A DNA stretch of 64,000 nt from NCBI GenBank assembly GCA_001784175.1, contig MFPR01000006.1, positions 1-64,000 on the forward strand, written 5' to 3'. Source of the stretch: Candidatus Lindowbacteria bacterium RIFCSPLOWO2_12_FULL_62_27. Its GTDB lineage: Bacteria > Lindowbacteria > 2-12-FULL-62-27. A model generated the notes under the pieces. It was not told the origin of the DNA, ran no database searches, and saw only the letters and a list, made by a program, of their open reading frames with translations. The position numbers and the translations under genes are program-made. Positions 21,041 through 30,022 of the stretch are shown here, piece by piece (positions within the stretch are counted from its first letter, which is position 1; the number at the start of each line of letters is the position of its first letter).

Positions 21041-21204
21041 GTTCACAGACTTTCAATTACCCACATTCCCCCTCTCCCGCCTCTGGCGGGAGAGGGTCGG
21101 GGTGAGGGTGGCCGCACGGCGCGTCGAAACCCCCCTCACCCCTACCCTCTCCCCCCGCTTCGCGTGGGGAGAGGGGGTTTGTGGGTAATTGAAAGGTTCA
21201 CAGA
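21041..21204. mobile_element. MITE-like element with terminal inverted repeats and 9-bp target duplication
   Basis: The element spans 21050-21195. Its ends are perfect 16-bp inverted repeats (CTTTCAATTACCCACA at 21050-21065 and the reverse complement at 21180-21195), extending to about 29 bp with two mismatches. Both ends are flanked by the direct repeat GTTCACAGA (21041-21049 and 21196-21204), a 9-bp target-site duplication. The interior holds CCCTCTCCC/GGGAGAGGG palindromes and no coding sequence, so it must be moved by a transposase supplied elsewhere. Confidence 0.85.
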
Positions 21205-21275
21205 TCGGTTACGCCCGTGTTTGTGGCCTCTTTGACGGGGCGCCGCCGATAAGATACACGGGCGACGTGCGAGGC

Positions 21276-22760
21276 ATGAATGTTTGCATGTTCGTGTCCG
21301 GGATGGCGGTGCTGGTTCTGGAGATTGTCGGCGCCGCCCTGATCCGGCCGTTCATCGGCGTGGGGCTTTTTGTCTGGTCGTCGATGATCGCCGTGACGCT
21401 GGCGGCGCTCGCGGCCGGATATCTCCTCGGCGGCCGGTGGACTCGCGACCTGACGGGGCCTGACGAACTGGAGCGGCGGTTCTTTCGTGCCGCGTTCCTG
21501 GCGGGCGCATCGATGATTGTGCTGCCATGGTTGACCGCGCCGGTTTTACGGGCCGTCGAATCGCTGGATCTGCGCGTCGCGTCCCTCGTTTCCGCTTTTC
21601 TCTTCACTCCCTCTCTGATTCTCCTCGGCAGCCTGACGCCGATGGCGGTCGCACTCTGTGTCCGCGCCGGTTCCTCCGCCGGACCGGCGGCCGCGCGTCT
21701 CTTTGCGATCTCGACGATGGGCGGTTTTGTTTCGGCGCTGGCGAGCGGCCTGTGGCTTCTGGCGGTGGCGTCCGCGCCGGCCGTTCTCCAGGGAACGGGA
21801 ATATTATTGATGGTGGCCGCGTTTGGGTCGCCCGGGGGCATTGGCCGGATGCGCGGCCCCCGGATGCTGGGACTGAGCTTGTCTTTGGCCGTTCTCGGCG
21901 CCAGCGCATACCCGGCGTTTCACCGCCGACCGGAACAGGTCGTGCATCAGCGCCAGACGGTGGGCGGCAAAGTCCAGGTGGTCGACCGCAACGCCGAGCG
22001 GTGGCTGCTGGTGGACGGCGCCATTCAGGGCCGGGAGCGCATCGCGGACGGCGCGCCGACGTTTGAGTACGTGACCCTGATCGGAGGCTTGCCGGCCCGT
22101 CTGGCCGCGTCTCCCGCCAACGCGCTCATGATCGGCCTCGGCGCCGGCACGCTCGCCGACCGGCTTGCGTCCGCAGGCGTTCGCGTGACCGCCGTCGACA
22201 TCCACGCCTTCATGCCCGAGATCGCGTCGCGCTATTTCAAGTTTGACGCCGTGCGCTCGCGCGTCGTGCTGATGGACGGCCGGGTCTACCTGCGCCGCGC
22301 CTCTGAAGACTTCGACTTGGTTGTCTTTGACGCGTACAACGCCTACGATCTGCCGGACCATCTCATGACGCTGGAAACATTCAGGCTGGTTCGCCGGCGG
22401 CTCCGGCCCGGCGGCGTTTTTGCGTTGAACGTGGTGACGCTCGCGGAACCGTACCGCCTGGCGCCGAAGGACGCGCGGGCGTCGGACGCGATCGGAACCA
22501 CGCTCAGGGCGGCCGGATTTGAGTCCGTCGAATCCCTCATGGTGGGAACGCCGGGCTGGGTGGGAAATCTCATTTTTCTCGCCTCGGACCGGCCGGTTGC
22601 GCCGTGCCTCACGGACAGGATTCAGGCCATCCATTCAAATCCGGGCGAGATTTTGCGGGACGGTTCCAGAAAGATGACGTACTGGGAGATCGACAGCGCC
22701 ACCGCATGGCGGAACGAAGCCTATGCGGTCTTCGGGATCAAAATCCTGCTGGGGATATAA
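21276..22760 (+). CDS. Membrane spermidine-synthase-like methyltransferase-fold protein
   Basis: 494 aa from the ATG at 21276, chosen because the membrane part begins there; upstream codons run into the MITE. The N-terminal half has six or seven hydrophobic segments. The C-terminal half is a Rossmann spermidine-synthase-like domain (LMIGLGAGTLADRL, VTAVDIHAFMPEIA, FDLVVFDAYNA). Such fused proteins are widespread and mostly uncharacterised; polyamine synthesis should not be assumed. It converges on the small PEP-CTERM-like gene. Confidence 0.8.
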   Translation: MNVCMFVSGMAVLVLEIVGAALIRPFIGVGLFVWSSMIAVTLAALAAGYLLGGRWTRDLTGPDELERRFFRAAFLAGASMIVLPWLTAPVLRAVESLDLRVASLVSAFLFTPSLILLGSLTPMAVALCVRAGSSAGPAAARLFAISTMGGFVSALASGLWLLAVASAPAVLQGTGILLMVAAFGSPGGIGRMRGPRMLGLSLSLAVLGASAYPAFHRRPEQVVHQRQTVGGKVQVVDRNAERWLLVDGAIQGRERIADGAPTFEYVTLIGGLPARLAASPANALMIGLGAGTLADRLASAGVRVTAVDIHAFMPEIASRYFKFDAVRSRVVLMDGRVYLRRASEDFDLVVFDAYNAYDLPDHLMTLETFRLVRRRLRPGGVFALNVVTLAEPYRLAPKDARASDAIGTTLRAAGFESVESLMVGTPGWVGNLIFLASDRPVAPCLTDRIQAIHSNPGEILRDGSRKMTYWEIDSATAWRNEAYAVFGIKILLGI

Positions 22761-22768
22761 GCGCTCTC

Positions 22769-23014
22769 TTATTCCTGTTTCTTCTTTCCCTTTCGCAACT
22801 TCCATGCCGTGCCCGCGCCGACGGCCGAGAGGATCGCGAGCAGGATCGACCCCGGCTCCGCGCCGCCGCCTCCGCCCGAGGTCGAAGTCGAACTCGTGGT
22901 GGTGCTTGACGTGGTGGTGGTGCCGCCTCCGGCGAATCCCTGCTCAGGCGTCATCCAAAGGAGAACGGCCAGCGCCATGCACGGCAGGCTTCGAAACAAC
23001 ATCGATCTTTTCAT
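22769..23014 (-). CDS. Small exported protein with PEP-CTERM-like tail
   Basis: 81 aa: a signal peptide (MKRSMLFRSLPCMALAVLL... ending near GFAGG), a Thr/Ser tract, a GGGGG run, then AEPGSILLAILSAVGAG, a hydrophobic helix and a basic end (KLRKGKKKQE). The EP motif, membrane helix and basic cluster have the layout of exosortase sorting signals. Almost no mature domain remains after processing. The exosortase-like gene is 2.1 kb away on the same strand. The start at 23014 is supported by the signal peptide; longer readings of this frame lack one. Confidence 0.75.
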   Translation of the reverse strand: MKRSMLFRSLPCMALAVLLWMTPEQGFAGGGTTTTSSTTTSSTSTSGGGGGAEPGSILLAILSAVGAGTAWKLRKGKKKQE

Positions 23015-23045
23015 AATTGAACTATACCCCCTTGCCGAATTCGAG

Positions 23046-24287
23046 TCAATAAAGTCCCGGAATAAACCTGTATCGCACCTGTTCGGCGTAGGCCCGGTAC
23101 TCGGGGTCCCGCTCCAAATGATCCTCCTCCGTGGTGGCGCGCAGGACATAAATGATGTTCCAGCCGATGAGCGAGACCAGATACACCGGATTGCCGAGGT
23201 ACGGAATCGTCTCGACCCACCAGGACAGGTTCTTGCCGGCGTAGGCCGGGTGCCGGAGGTACGCATACGGCCCGCGCGCGATCACGCCCCGGTGCGTGAG
23301 ATTGCTGAACCGGAACCCGAAGGCCATCGTGGCCCAGACGTAGAGGCCCATGAAAAAGAGGTCGAGCGCCATCAGCGCAAGGAGGACGGGTTCCGAATGG
23401 ATGATCTGGTATTCGGGATTCTGCTCGAACACCATGTATCGAAAAATCATTTCGTTGAAGGGCGGATAGCACGAGATCGCGGACAGCCAGCCGACGAAGG
23501 TAGGCTCGACCGACCGGATCTTGTTGTCGAGCCACCGGCTCGGCAGCGCATAGCCGGCGATGGCCAGCGCGACGTCCATCAAATAGAGGCTGTGAAAAAG
23601 AATCCGGTAGACCGTTTCCCAGTACGCGAACCCGCCCGGCGCGCCGCCCGCAAGCCTGCCGAGATGGATTGACAGTTGGGCGTACTGCATCGACAAAAAG
23701 ACCGTCATTAGCGGAAGGAAAAACGCCTCCACGAGGATCCCGCCCACCGCCGCCCAGACCCTCCGCCGGGGGCCCTCGCCTCCCGGCCGCGCGCCTCTCG
23801 TCCGCCACGCGGCCCGGCCCGCCGCCATCAGAATCAGCGCGGTGTCGCTCAGTTCCTCCTTGACGCTCCCCCGCCACCGCAGGGTCGCGACGATATATGG
23901 GTATCCGATCAACAGAAACCCAAGGTACAGGATGCGGACGAATGACCGAAAGGGATCAAAGTAGTCGGAGACGTAATAAGGAAACCGTTCATAGATCGCA
24001 TAGAAAACCGTCGCCACCGCCGCAAGGACCCCGTATCGCCAGGCAGCGGATACCAGAATTTTTTTCCACGACCGGTGATATCCCGGAAGCTCGGCCCACC
24101 GGCACAGCCGCAACGGCCGGGACGAGAACTCGATCCACAGCATCGCGGCGCACATCGGGATCAGCAGGAGATAGAACCGGTGCCCCCCCGCCAGAAACGC
24201 CGGCGGATTCACTGCCAGAACCGCGGCCATCGCCAGGACCGCCGCTCCGCCGACGCCGCCCGTCCACGGGTTCTGGCAGCCTCTCAT
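23046..24287 (-). CDS. Polytopic membrane protein with C-terminal ICMT-like methyltransferase domain
   Basis: 413 aa with about nine hydrophobic segments. The C-terminal 120 residues carry the isoprenylcysteine carboxyl methyltransferase/PEMT-type signature: GPYAYLRHPAYAGKNL and, near the end, EEDHLERDPEYRAYAEQVRYRFIPGLY, which bind AdoMet and the membrane substrate. The substrate is unknown. It lies 12 bp after the PBP1A gene on the same strand. Confidence 0.75.
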   Translation of the reverse strand: MRGCQNPWTGGVGGAAVLAMAAVLAVNPPAFLAGGHRFYLLLIPMCAAMLWIEFSSRPLRLCRWAELPGYHRSWKKILVSAAWRYGVLAAVATVFYAIYERFPYYVSDYFDPFRSFVRILYLGFLLIGYPYIVATLRWRGSVKEELSDTALILMAAGRAAWRTRGARPGGEGPRRRVWAAVGGILVEAFFLPLMTVFLSMQYAQLSIHLGRLAGGAPGGFAYWETVYRILFHSLYLMDVALAIAGYALPSRWLDNKIRSVEPTFVGWLSAISCYPPFNEMIFRYMVFEQNPEYQIIHSEPVLLALMALDLFFMGLYVWATMAFGFRFSNLTHRGVIARGPYAYLRHPAYAGKNLSWWVETIPYLGNPVYLVSLIGWNIIYVLRATTEEDHLERDPEYRAYAEQVRYRFIPGLY

Positions 24288-24299
24288 GCCGTCAGCGGA

Positions 24300-26357
24300 T
24301 TACTGCGGCGTCCGGTGTTCGGCGCAGTAGAGTTTGGGTTCGGTGCCGACCTGGAACGCGACTGATCGGGGTTTGGGGCAGAATTCTGTTGCGAGTTCCC
24401 CGGTTTTGCTGCAGATGGACGTGAATCCGACGCCGGATGGCACCAAAAAATCGCGGGGCGCAATGCCGGCCAGCGCGATCTGCATGAAATCCGTCCAGAT
24501 CGGCGCGACGACCACGCCGCCGCTCATCCGGCCGCCCAGACTCAGGGTGTGGTCGTCATATCCGACCCATATCCCGCAGGCCATGTCGGGCGTGTACCCG
24601 ACAAACCACGCGTCCTTGAATTCGTTGGTCGTCCCGGTCTTGCCGGCGGCCGGCCGGCCCAGATTTTTTCCGACATGCCAGCCGGTCCCCTCCTGCACGG
24701 CGGCGCGGAGCATGTTGGTGATGAGGTACGCGACGACCGGCGTCGTCACGTCGCTTTCGACCGGCACGCCCTCCTCGATGAGCGCGCCCTCGCGGTCGAG
24801 CACCTGCAGGACCGTCATCGGCTCGCGGCGCACGCCGCCGTTGGCGAGCGTCGCATAGGCGCCGGTGAGTTCGAGAAGATTGACGTCGTAGGAACCGAGC
24901 GCGAGGGACCAGAACGGTTCGAGCTTGGAGGTGATCCCGAACCGGCGCGCGGTTTCCATGACCTTGGGCGCGCCGACCCTTTCCATGAGTTTGACGGTGG
25001 CGACGTTGATGGAGAGCATCAGGGACGTGCGCAGGGTCACTTCCCCATGATATTCCTTTTCATAATTTTCCGGCGTCCAGTACAACCCCGGCCGCGTGTG
25101 CTGGTAGACGGCCGGCGCGTCCAGCAGTTTGTCCGACTGGGTCCAGCCGTTCTCGAGTGCGGTGATGTACACGAACGGCTTGAAGGACGATCCGGGCTGG
25201 CGGATCGCCTGGGTCGCGCGGTTGAACTGGTTCCCCACGCCCCACTCGTTCCCGCCGACCAGGGCCCGCACTTCTCCGGTGCGGGCGTCGATCGCGACGA
25301 GCGCGCCCTGGAGCGGCGGCTTGGAGAGCTTGCCGGCGGCGATCCGCTCCTTGTTCTTGACCTCGTCCCAGTGCGCCAGATGTTTTTTCAGAATCTCCTC
25401 CGCCGCCTCCTGCATGCGCAGATCCAGCGTCGTCTTGACCTCCAACCCGCCCTTGTACACCGCATCGAATCCGTATTTCTCCGCAAGGTCCTGCCGGAGG
25501 ACCTCCGCGAAAAACGGCGCGCGGACCGCGCGCATCTGGCCGCGGCGCGTCTGGATCGTCAGCTCGTAGGTTTTGAACCGCAGCCAGTAGTCGTCCAGAA
25601 TCGGAGGCGCCTCGGTGTCGGCGAGAAATCCCTCCCGGACCATCGCCCGAAGCACATATTCCTGCCGCTGCCGGGCCGCGTCGGGATAGCGATAGGGATT
25701 GTTGTAGACCGGCGCGCGCGGCAGCGCGGCCAGCATCGCGGCTTCGCCGACGGTGAGCTCCGTCGCCCGTTTTTGAAAATAGATGTTGGCTGCCGCCTGC
25801 ACGCCGTAGGCGCCCTCGCCGAGATAGATGGTGTTGAGATACCGCTCCAGAATCTCCTGCTTGGAAAACCGCCGTTCGATCCGCACGGCCAGGATCGCTT
25901 CGCGGATTTTCCGCTGGACCGTTTTTTCCCGCGTCAGAAAGAGGACCTTGGCGAGCTGCTGCGTGATGGTGCTGCCGCCCTCGACCACGCGGCCCGACCG
26001 GACGTTCTTGACCATCGCGCGCGCGATGCCCAGAAAGTCGATCCCGCGGTGCAGGTAGAAGCGGTGGTCCTCGGCGGCGAGAAAGGCGTTGGCGACGTGC
26101 GCGGGAATCGCGTCGAGATGGACGATCTCGCGTTTTTCCTGGAAAAACTCCGCGAAGAGCGTCCCGTGGATGTCGTACAATTTGGTCGGCAGTTCCCACT
26201 TGGGGTCGGTGTAATCCTCGAGGGGCGTAATGTCGGGCAGATCGTAGACCATGGCGCCGAACACTCCGAGGGCGACGCCGATCGCGGCGAAAAAAACGAT
26301 CCCGATCCCCTGCCGGTACCGCCAGAGACGGTCGCGAAACCCGCTGTAAATTCTCAC
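24300..26357 (-). CDS. mrcA: Penicillin-binding protein 1A (bifunctional class A PBP)
   Basis: 685 aa. A membrane anchor (about 19-38) is followed by a GT51 glycosyltransferase (catalytic Glu in AAEDHRFYLHRGID at residue 96; EGGSTITQQLAK) and a transpeptidase with QPGSSFKP (active-site SxxK), SINVA (SxN) and KTGTT (KTG box). It polymerises and crosslinks peptidoglycan in the periplasm. The first codons overlap the end of yajQ by 4 bp. All catalytic motifs are intact. Confidence 0.95.
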   Translation of the reverse strand: MRIYSGFRDRLWRYRQGIGIVFFAAIGVALGVFGAMVYDLPDITPLEDYTDPKWELPTKLYDIHGTLFAEFFQEKREIVHLDAIPAHVANAFLAAEDHRFYLHRGIDFLGIARAMVKNVRSGRVVEGGSTITQQLAKVLFLTREKTVQRKIREAILAVRIERRFSKQEILERYLNTIYLGEGAYGVQAAANIYFQKRATELTVGEAAMLAALPRAPVYNNPYRYPDAARQRQEYVLRAMVREGFLADTEAPPILDDYWLRFKTYELTIQTRRGQMRAVRAPFFAEVLRQDLAEKYGFDAVYKGGLEVKTTLDLRMQEAAEEILKKHLAHWDEVKNKERIAAGKLSKPPLQGALVAIDARTGEVRALVGGNEWGVGNQFNRATQAIRQPGSSFKPFVYITALENGWTQSDKLLDAPAVYQHTRPGLYWTPENYEKEYHGEVTLRTSLMLSINVATVKLMERVGAPKVMETARRFGITSKLEPFWSLALGSYDVNLLELTGAYATLANGGVRREPMTVLQVLDREGALIEEGVPVESDVTTPVVAYLITNMLRAAVQEGTGWHVGKNLGRPAAGKTGTTNEFKDAWFVGYTPDMACGIWVGYDDHTLSLGGRMSGGVVVAPIWTDFMQIALAGIAPRDFLVPSGVGFTSICSKTGELATEFCPKPRSVAFQVGTEPKLYCAEHRTPQ

Positions 26358-26845
26358 CGATAGTTCACAAACTGCAGCGCGCGGCCGAAATCCTGCGTCC
26401 GGAGGTCCGCCATCACCGCCTGCAGGTCGTCCTTGTTCCGGCCGCTCACGCGGACGAGCCCTCCCTGGATCTGCGGATTCACCTTGAGTTTGCGGTCCCG
26501 GATGAATTTCGCGATCGTCTTGGCCGTGTCGTCCGGCAGGCCCATGCCGATCTCGATCTCCTGCCGGGCGGACCCGCCGGGCGTTTCGACAACCTCGCCG
26601 AACGTCAGGTTCTGGATCGGGACATTGCGGCGGATGAGTTTTTGTTTGATAATCTCCTCCAGCGCCGCCAGCCGGTTCTTGTCCTGCGCCGTCAGCACGA
26701 GTTTCTCTTTCTCCCGCACAACGTCCGCCTGCACGCCCTTGAAATCAAACCGGTTCGCCACCTCGCGCCGCACCTGATCCACGGCGTTGTCGACCTCCTG
26801 CAGCTCGACCGTCGACACCACGTCGAACGAAAAGTCTTTGGCCAT
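26354..26845 (-). CDS. yajQ: YajQ/DUF520 nucleotide-binding protein
   Basis: 163 aa, full length for the family, beginning MAKDFSFDVVS and with the conserved QEIEIGMGLPDDTAKTIAKFI region. Family members bind cyclic di-GMP or nucleotides and act as regulators. It heads a minus-strand run yajQ-PBP1A-ICMT-like-small exported protein. It is divergent from the ABC exporter with an 81-bp gap. Confidence 0.92.
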   Translation of the reverse strand: MAKDFSFDVVSTVELQEVDNAVDQVRREVANRFDFKGVQADVVREKEKLVLTAQDKNRLAALEEIIKQKLIRRNVPIQNLTFGEVVETPGGSARQEIEIGMGLPDDTAKTIAKFIRDRKLKVNPQIQGGLVRVSGRNKDDLQAVMADLRTQDFGRALQFVNYR

Positions 26846-26926
26846 GCCAAGTATCTAACACAAACGGCCGCCGGAGGACAACAGGCGCGGTTGCACGCGC
26901 CGCGGGCCAAAGATAGGTTCGAGCGC

Positions 26927-27841
26927 ATGGCTGCATTTCTGTCTGTCACGGATCTGCGCAAATCCTACGACGGCGTCCCGGCGGTTCGGGGCGTGTCGTT
27001 TGACGTTCGTGCCGGGGAGACCTACGGGCTCCTGGGGCCGAACGGCGCAGGCAAAACGACGACCATTCATTGCCTGTACGGGCTGGTCCGGCCTGACGGA
27101 GGTGGTGCGGTCGTTCAGGGTCTGGACGTGGCGCATCGCCTGCGCGAGATCAAGGCGATCGCCGGGATTGTTCCGCAGGACGATTGTCTCGATCCGGACC
27201 TGAGTGTCGAGGAGAACCTGTGGGTCTACGGCCGGTATTTTGGCATCGCGGCGCCGGTGGTGCGCCGGCGCACGGACGAGATTCTGCAGTTCGTGGAGCT
27301 GACGGAGCACCGTCGCAAAAAGGTCCCGGAACTTTCCGGCGGCATGCGCCGGCGCCTCCTCATTGCGCGCGCCCTCATCAACGAGCCAAAACTCCTGATC
27401 CTCGACGAGCCGACCACCGGCCTCGACCCGCAGGCGCGGCATCTCGTGTGGAGCCGGCTCCGCGAGCTGAAGCGGCGCGGGATATCGATGCTGCTCACGA
27501 CCCACTACATGGAGGAGGCGCAGATGCTGTGCGACCGGCTGGCGATCATGGACCACGGCGCGTTCTGCGTCGAATCGACGCCGCCCGAACTGATCGAGCG
27601 GTTTGTCGGGCCGGGCGTGGTGGAAATCCGGGAACCGTTTGATCGCCTGTCCCCTGTCGTGCGCCAGGCGCTGGAAGGCGTGGAGCGGCGGGATTTCGAG
27701 GACACCGTGTTTCTCTTTCCGCGATCGCGCACGCCGGAGGTCCTCAAGACGCTCTCCGAATCCGGCCTCGCCTTCACGCACCGGCCGGCGAACCTGGAAG
27801 ACGTGTTTTTGAAAATTGTGGGGCACGGCCTCCGTGATTGA
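26927..27841 (+). CDS. ABC transporter ATP-binding protein (NodI-like)
   Basis: 304 aa from the ATG at 26927. It has Walker A GPNGAGKTTT, a signature LSGGMRRRL, Walker B LLILDEPTTGLD and the H-loop TTHYMEEA. This is a DrrA/NodI-type exporter ATPase with a C-terminal extension. It overlaps the permease gene by 8 bp, so the two form one exporter. The substrate is unknown (drug, lipid or polysaccharide types are common). Confidence 0.9.
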   Translation: MAAFLSVTDLRKSYDGVPAVRGVSFDVRAGETYGLLGPNGAGKTTTIHCLYGLVRPDGGGAVVQGLDVAHRLREIKAIAGIVPQDDCLDPDLSVEENLWVYGRYFGIAAPVVRRRTDEILQFVELTEHRRKKVPELSGGMRRRLLIARALINEPKLLILDEPTTGLDPQARHLVWSRLRELKRRGISMLLTTHYMEEAQMLCDRLAIMDHGAFCVESTPPELIERFVGPGVVEIREPFDRLSPVVRQALEGVERRDFEDTVFLFPRSRTPEVLKTLSESGLAFTHRPANLEDVFLKIVGHGLRD

Positions 27842-28595
27842 TCCGCGGTACGTCCTGCGCGTCTGGCGCCGCAACGCGATCGTCTGGTCGAAATACTGGT
27901 TGGGATCGTTTGTCGGCACGGCCGGCGAGCCCCTGCTGTATCTGTTCCTCCTCGGCTACGGCATGGAGCGTCTGATCAAGGAAGTCGGCGGCATGCCGTA
28001 CAGCCGGTACATCGCGCCCGGCCTGATTCTCACCGCCACGATGTATGACGCAACGTTTGAATGCACCTACGCAAGTTTCACCCGCATGACCAAGCAGAAC
28101 ACGTACCGGTCGATCATCTCAACGCCGGTCAATCTTGCGGAGGTCGTGGCCGGCGACATCCTGTGGGCGACGACGCGCGGGGTGTTGTCGGCGGCGCTGG
28201 TGAGCGCGCTCCTGGCGGGGCTCGGCATCCTGACGGCGCCGACCCTCGTGCTGATGCCGGTCCTGGCGATTCTGTGCGGCCTCCTCTTCGGCTCCATGGC
28301 GATGGTGGCGACGGGTCTCGCGCGGGACTATGATTTTTTCACGTATTTCTTCACGTTGATCGTCAGCCCCATGTTTCTGATGTCCGGAATTTTTTTCCCT
28401 CTGGAAGGCCTGTCGGGCTGGGCAGGCGCGATCGCCGAGAGCCTGCCGATGACCTGGCTCGTGCGCCTGTCGCGCGCGCTGTCGTACGGCCAGACCGACC
28501 CGCAGATGTTCTCCGACCTGGCGAAATGCGTGGCAGTGACGGCGGTTTTATTTGTGATCTCGATCCGCCTGGTCCGGCGCCGGCTGATCCGGTAG
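27834..28595 (+). CDS. ABC-2 type transporter permease (NodJ-like)
   Basis: 253 aa from a GTG at 27834 that overlaps the ATPase stop. It has six hydrophobic segments and the family motif near the end (MFLMSGIFFPLEGLSGW). It forms the membrane channel for the preceding ATPase. The family is that of NodJ and polysaccharide/drug exporters. Confidence 0.88.
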   Translation: MIDPRYVLRVWRRNAIVWSKYWLGSFVGTAGEPLLYLFLLGYGMERLIKEVGGMPYSRYIAPGLILTATMYDATFECTYASFTRMTKQNTYRSIISTPVNLAEVVAGDILWATTRGVLSAALVSALLAGLGILTAPTLVLMPVLAILCGLLFGSMAMVATGLARDYDFFTYFFTLIVSPMFLMSGIFFPLEGLSGWAGAIAESLPMTWLVRLSRALSYGQTDPQMFSDLAKCVAVTAVLFVISIRLVRRRLIR

Positions 28596-28614
28596 ACGGG
28601 CCTGGCAATCAATT

Positions 28615-28661
28615 TTGCAAAATACATGAAAATATGGTATTAATTTGCATTATGATGCAAA
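28615..28661 (+). promoter_or_regulatory. Promoter plus inverted-repeat operator before the DUF4143 gene
   Basis: TTGCAA (28615-28620), a 17-bp spacer and TATTAA (28638-28643) form a sigma-70-like promoter. Directly downstream TTTGCAT-N4-ATGCAAA (28644-28661) is a perfect inverted repeat placed to block transcription. The stretch is strikingly AT-rich against its neighbours. Confidence 0.55.
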
Positions 28662-28685
28662 TAATGATTTCGAGCGGGGCCGGCC

Positions 28686-29936
28686 ATGGTGCGTGACGTC
28701 CTGCTCGTTCAGAAACGTGAACTGGAAGACCGGCTTCGGGAGGGCTATGTCGAAAGGGCCGCCAAGGCCGGCGCGTTCAAATCCCCGCTGATCCACGTCG
28801 TCCTCGGGCCGCGCCGGGCCGGCAAATCTTTTTTTGCGATGCATGGGCTCAAGAAAATGGGGGGGTTTGGCTACGTCAATTTCGATGACGAGCGATTGGC
28901 GGAGATCCGCGATTACGACGAAGTCGTCGCGGCCGTGGACGCGCTGTACGGCAAACCGAAACGCCTTCTGCTCGACGAAATTCAAAACCTGCCGAAGTGG
29001 GAGCTGTTCGTCAACCGGCTCCAGCGGCAGGGATACCGGCTCGTCGTGACGGGCAGCAATGCGCACCTGCTCAGTTCCGAACTGGCGACTCACCTGACCG
29101 GCCGGCACATGCCGGTGGTTCTGTTTCCTTTTTCCTTTTCCGAATATCTGCGGACGATTCCCGGGGAGATGACCGGGCGGGAGAAGGCGGAGGCGTTTCG
29201 CCTATATGCGGAGGAAGGCGGGTATCCTGAACCGATCATCAAAAAAGTGGACCGGCGGGAATATCTATCCACGCTTCTGAACGCCATCCTGTACAAGGAC
29301 ATCGTCAAACGCTTTCAGGTGCGGGCCGTTCAGGGACTGGAGAACCTCGTGACGTATCTCATGTCAAACGTCGCGAATGAATATTCCCTGAACTCCCTGG
29401 CCAACGTCACCCGCTGCCGCAGTCCCCACACCGTCGAGAAATACCTGCGGTATCTGGAGCAGGCCTTTTTGTTTTTCTCACTTAAACGCTTTTCCTTCAA
29501 AGTCAAAGAACAGATCCGCGCCAATCGCAAAATCTATTGCATGGACAACGGATGGATCACGTCCACCGCGTTCAGATTCAGCCCGGACCGGGGCCGGCTC
29601 TATGAAAATCTCGTCGCCATCGCCTTGCGCCGGCGCGAATTGGCCGGCGAATGCGGCGTTTTCTACTGGAAAAATCCCGAGCACGAGGAGGTCGACTTCG
29701 TCGTCAAGGAGGGATTGAAAGTCACCCGGCTGATTCAGGTCTGCGCGCGCGCGGACGACCCGAAAGTCCTCGACCGCGAAACGCGGGCTCTGCTCAAGGC
29801 CGGCAAGGAGCTCAAATGCGGCGGCCTCTACGTGCTCACCGAAGGCATGGAAAAGGAGAAGGAAATGAAATGGTTCGGCCTGCGGGGCAAAATCCGATTC
29901 CTGCCGATGTGGAAATGGCTGATGGACTGCGGTTGA
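28686..29936 (+). CDS. DUF4143-type AAA ATPase
   Basis: 416 aa. The N-terminal AAA domain has Walker A GPRRAGKSFF, Walker B LLLDEIQN and sensor TGSNAHLL. The C-terminal DUF4143 part includes a PD-(D/E)XK-like end (FYWKNPEHEEVDFVVKEG). These proteins are common, often laterally transferred and of uncertain role. The AT-rich upstream region and operator suggest acquisition as a single regulated gene. Confidence 0.85.
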   Translation: MVRDVLLVQKRELEDRLREGYVERAAKAGAFKSPLIHVVLGPRRAGKSFFAMHGLKKMGGFGYVNFDDERLAEIRDYDEVVAAVDALYGKPKRLLLDEIQNLPKWELFVNRLQRQGYRLVVTGSNAHLLSSELATHLTGRHMPVVLFPFSFSEYLRTIPGEMTGREKAEAFRLYAEEGGYPEPIIKKVDRREYLSTLLNAILYKDIVKRFQVRAVQGLENLVTYLMSNVANEYSLNSLANVTRCRSPHTVEKYLRYLEQAFLFFSLKRFSFKVKEQIRANRKIYCMDNGWITSTAFRFSPDRGRLYENLVAIALRRRELAGECGVFYWKNPEHEEVDFVVKEGLKVTRLIQVCARADDPKVLDRETRALLKAGKELKCGGLYVLTEGMEKEKEMKWFGLRGKIRFLPMWKWLMDCG

Positions 29937-30022
29937 AGTCCAACATCACGCGTCATTCCCCGGCTCAAACCTCCGTCCCCGGCTCGTCCCCGGCTCAAAT
30001 TCGTTAGATTTCGCCCCGCGCG

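Noticed and set aside
24549-26363. 604-aa plus-strand frame opposite PBP1A
   Set aside because: Shadow of PBP1A, whose catalytic motifs are all intact.
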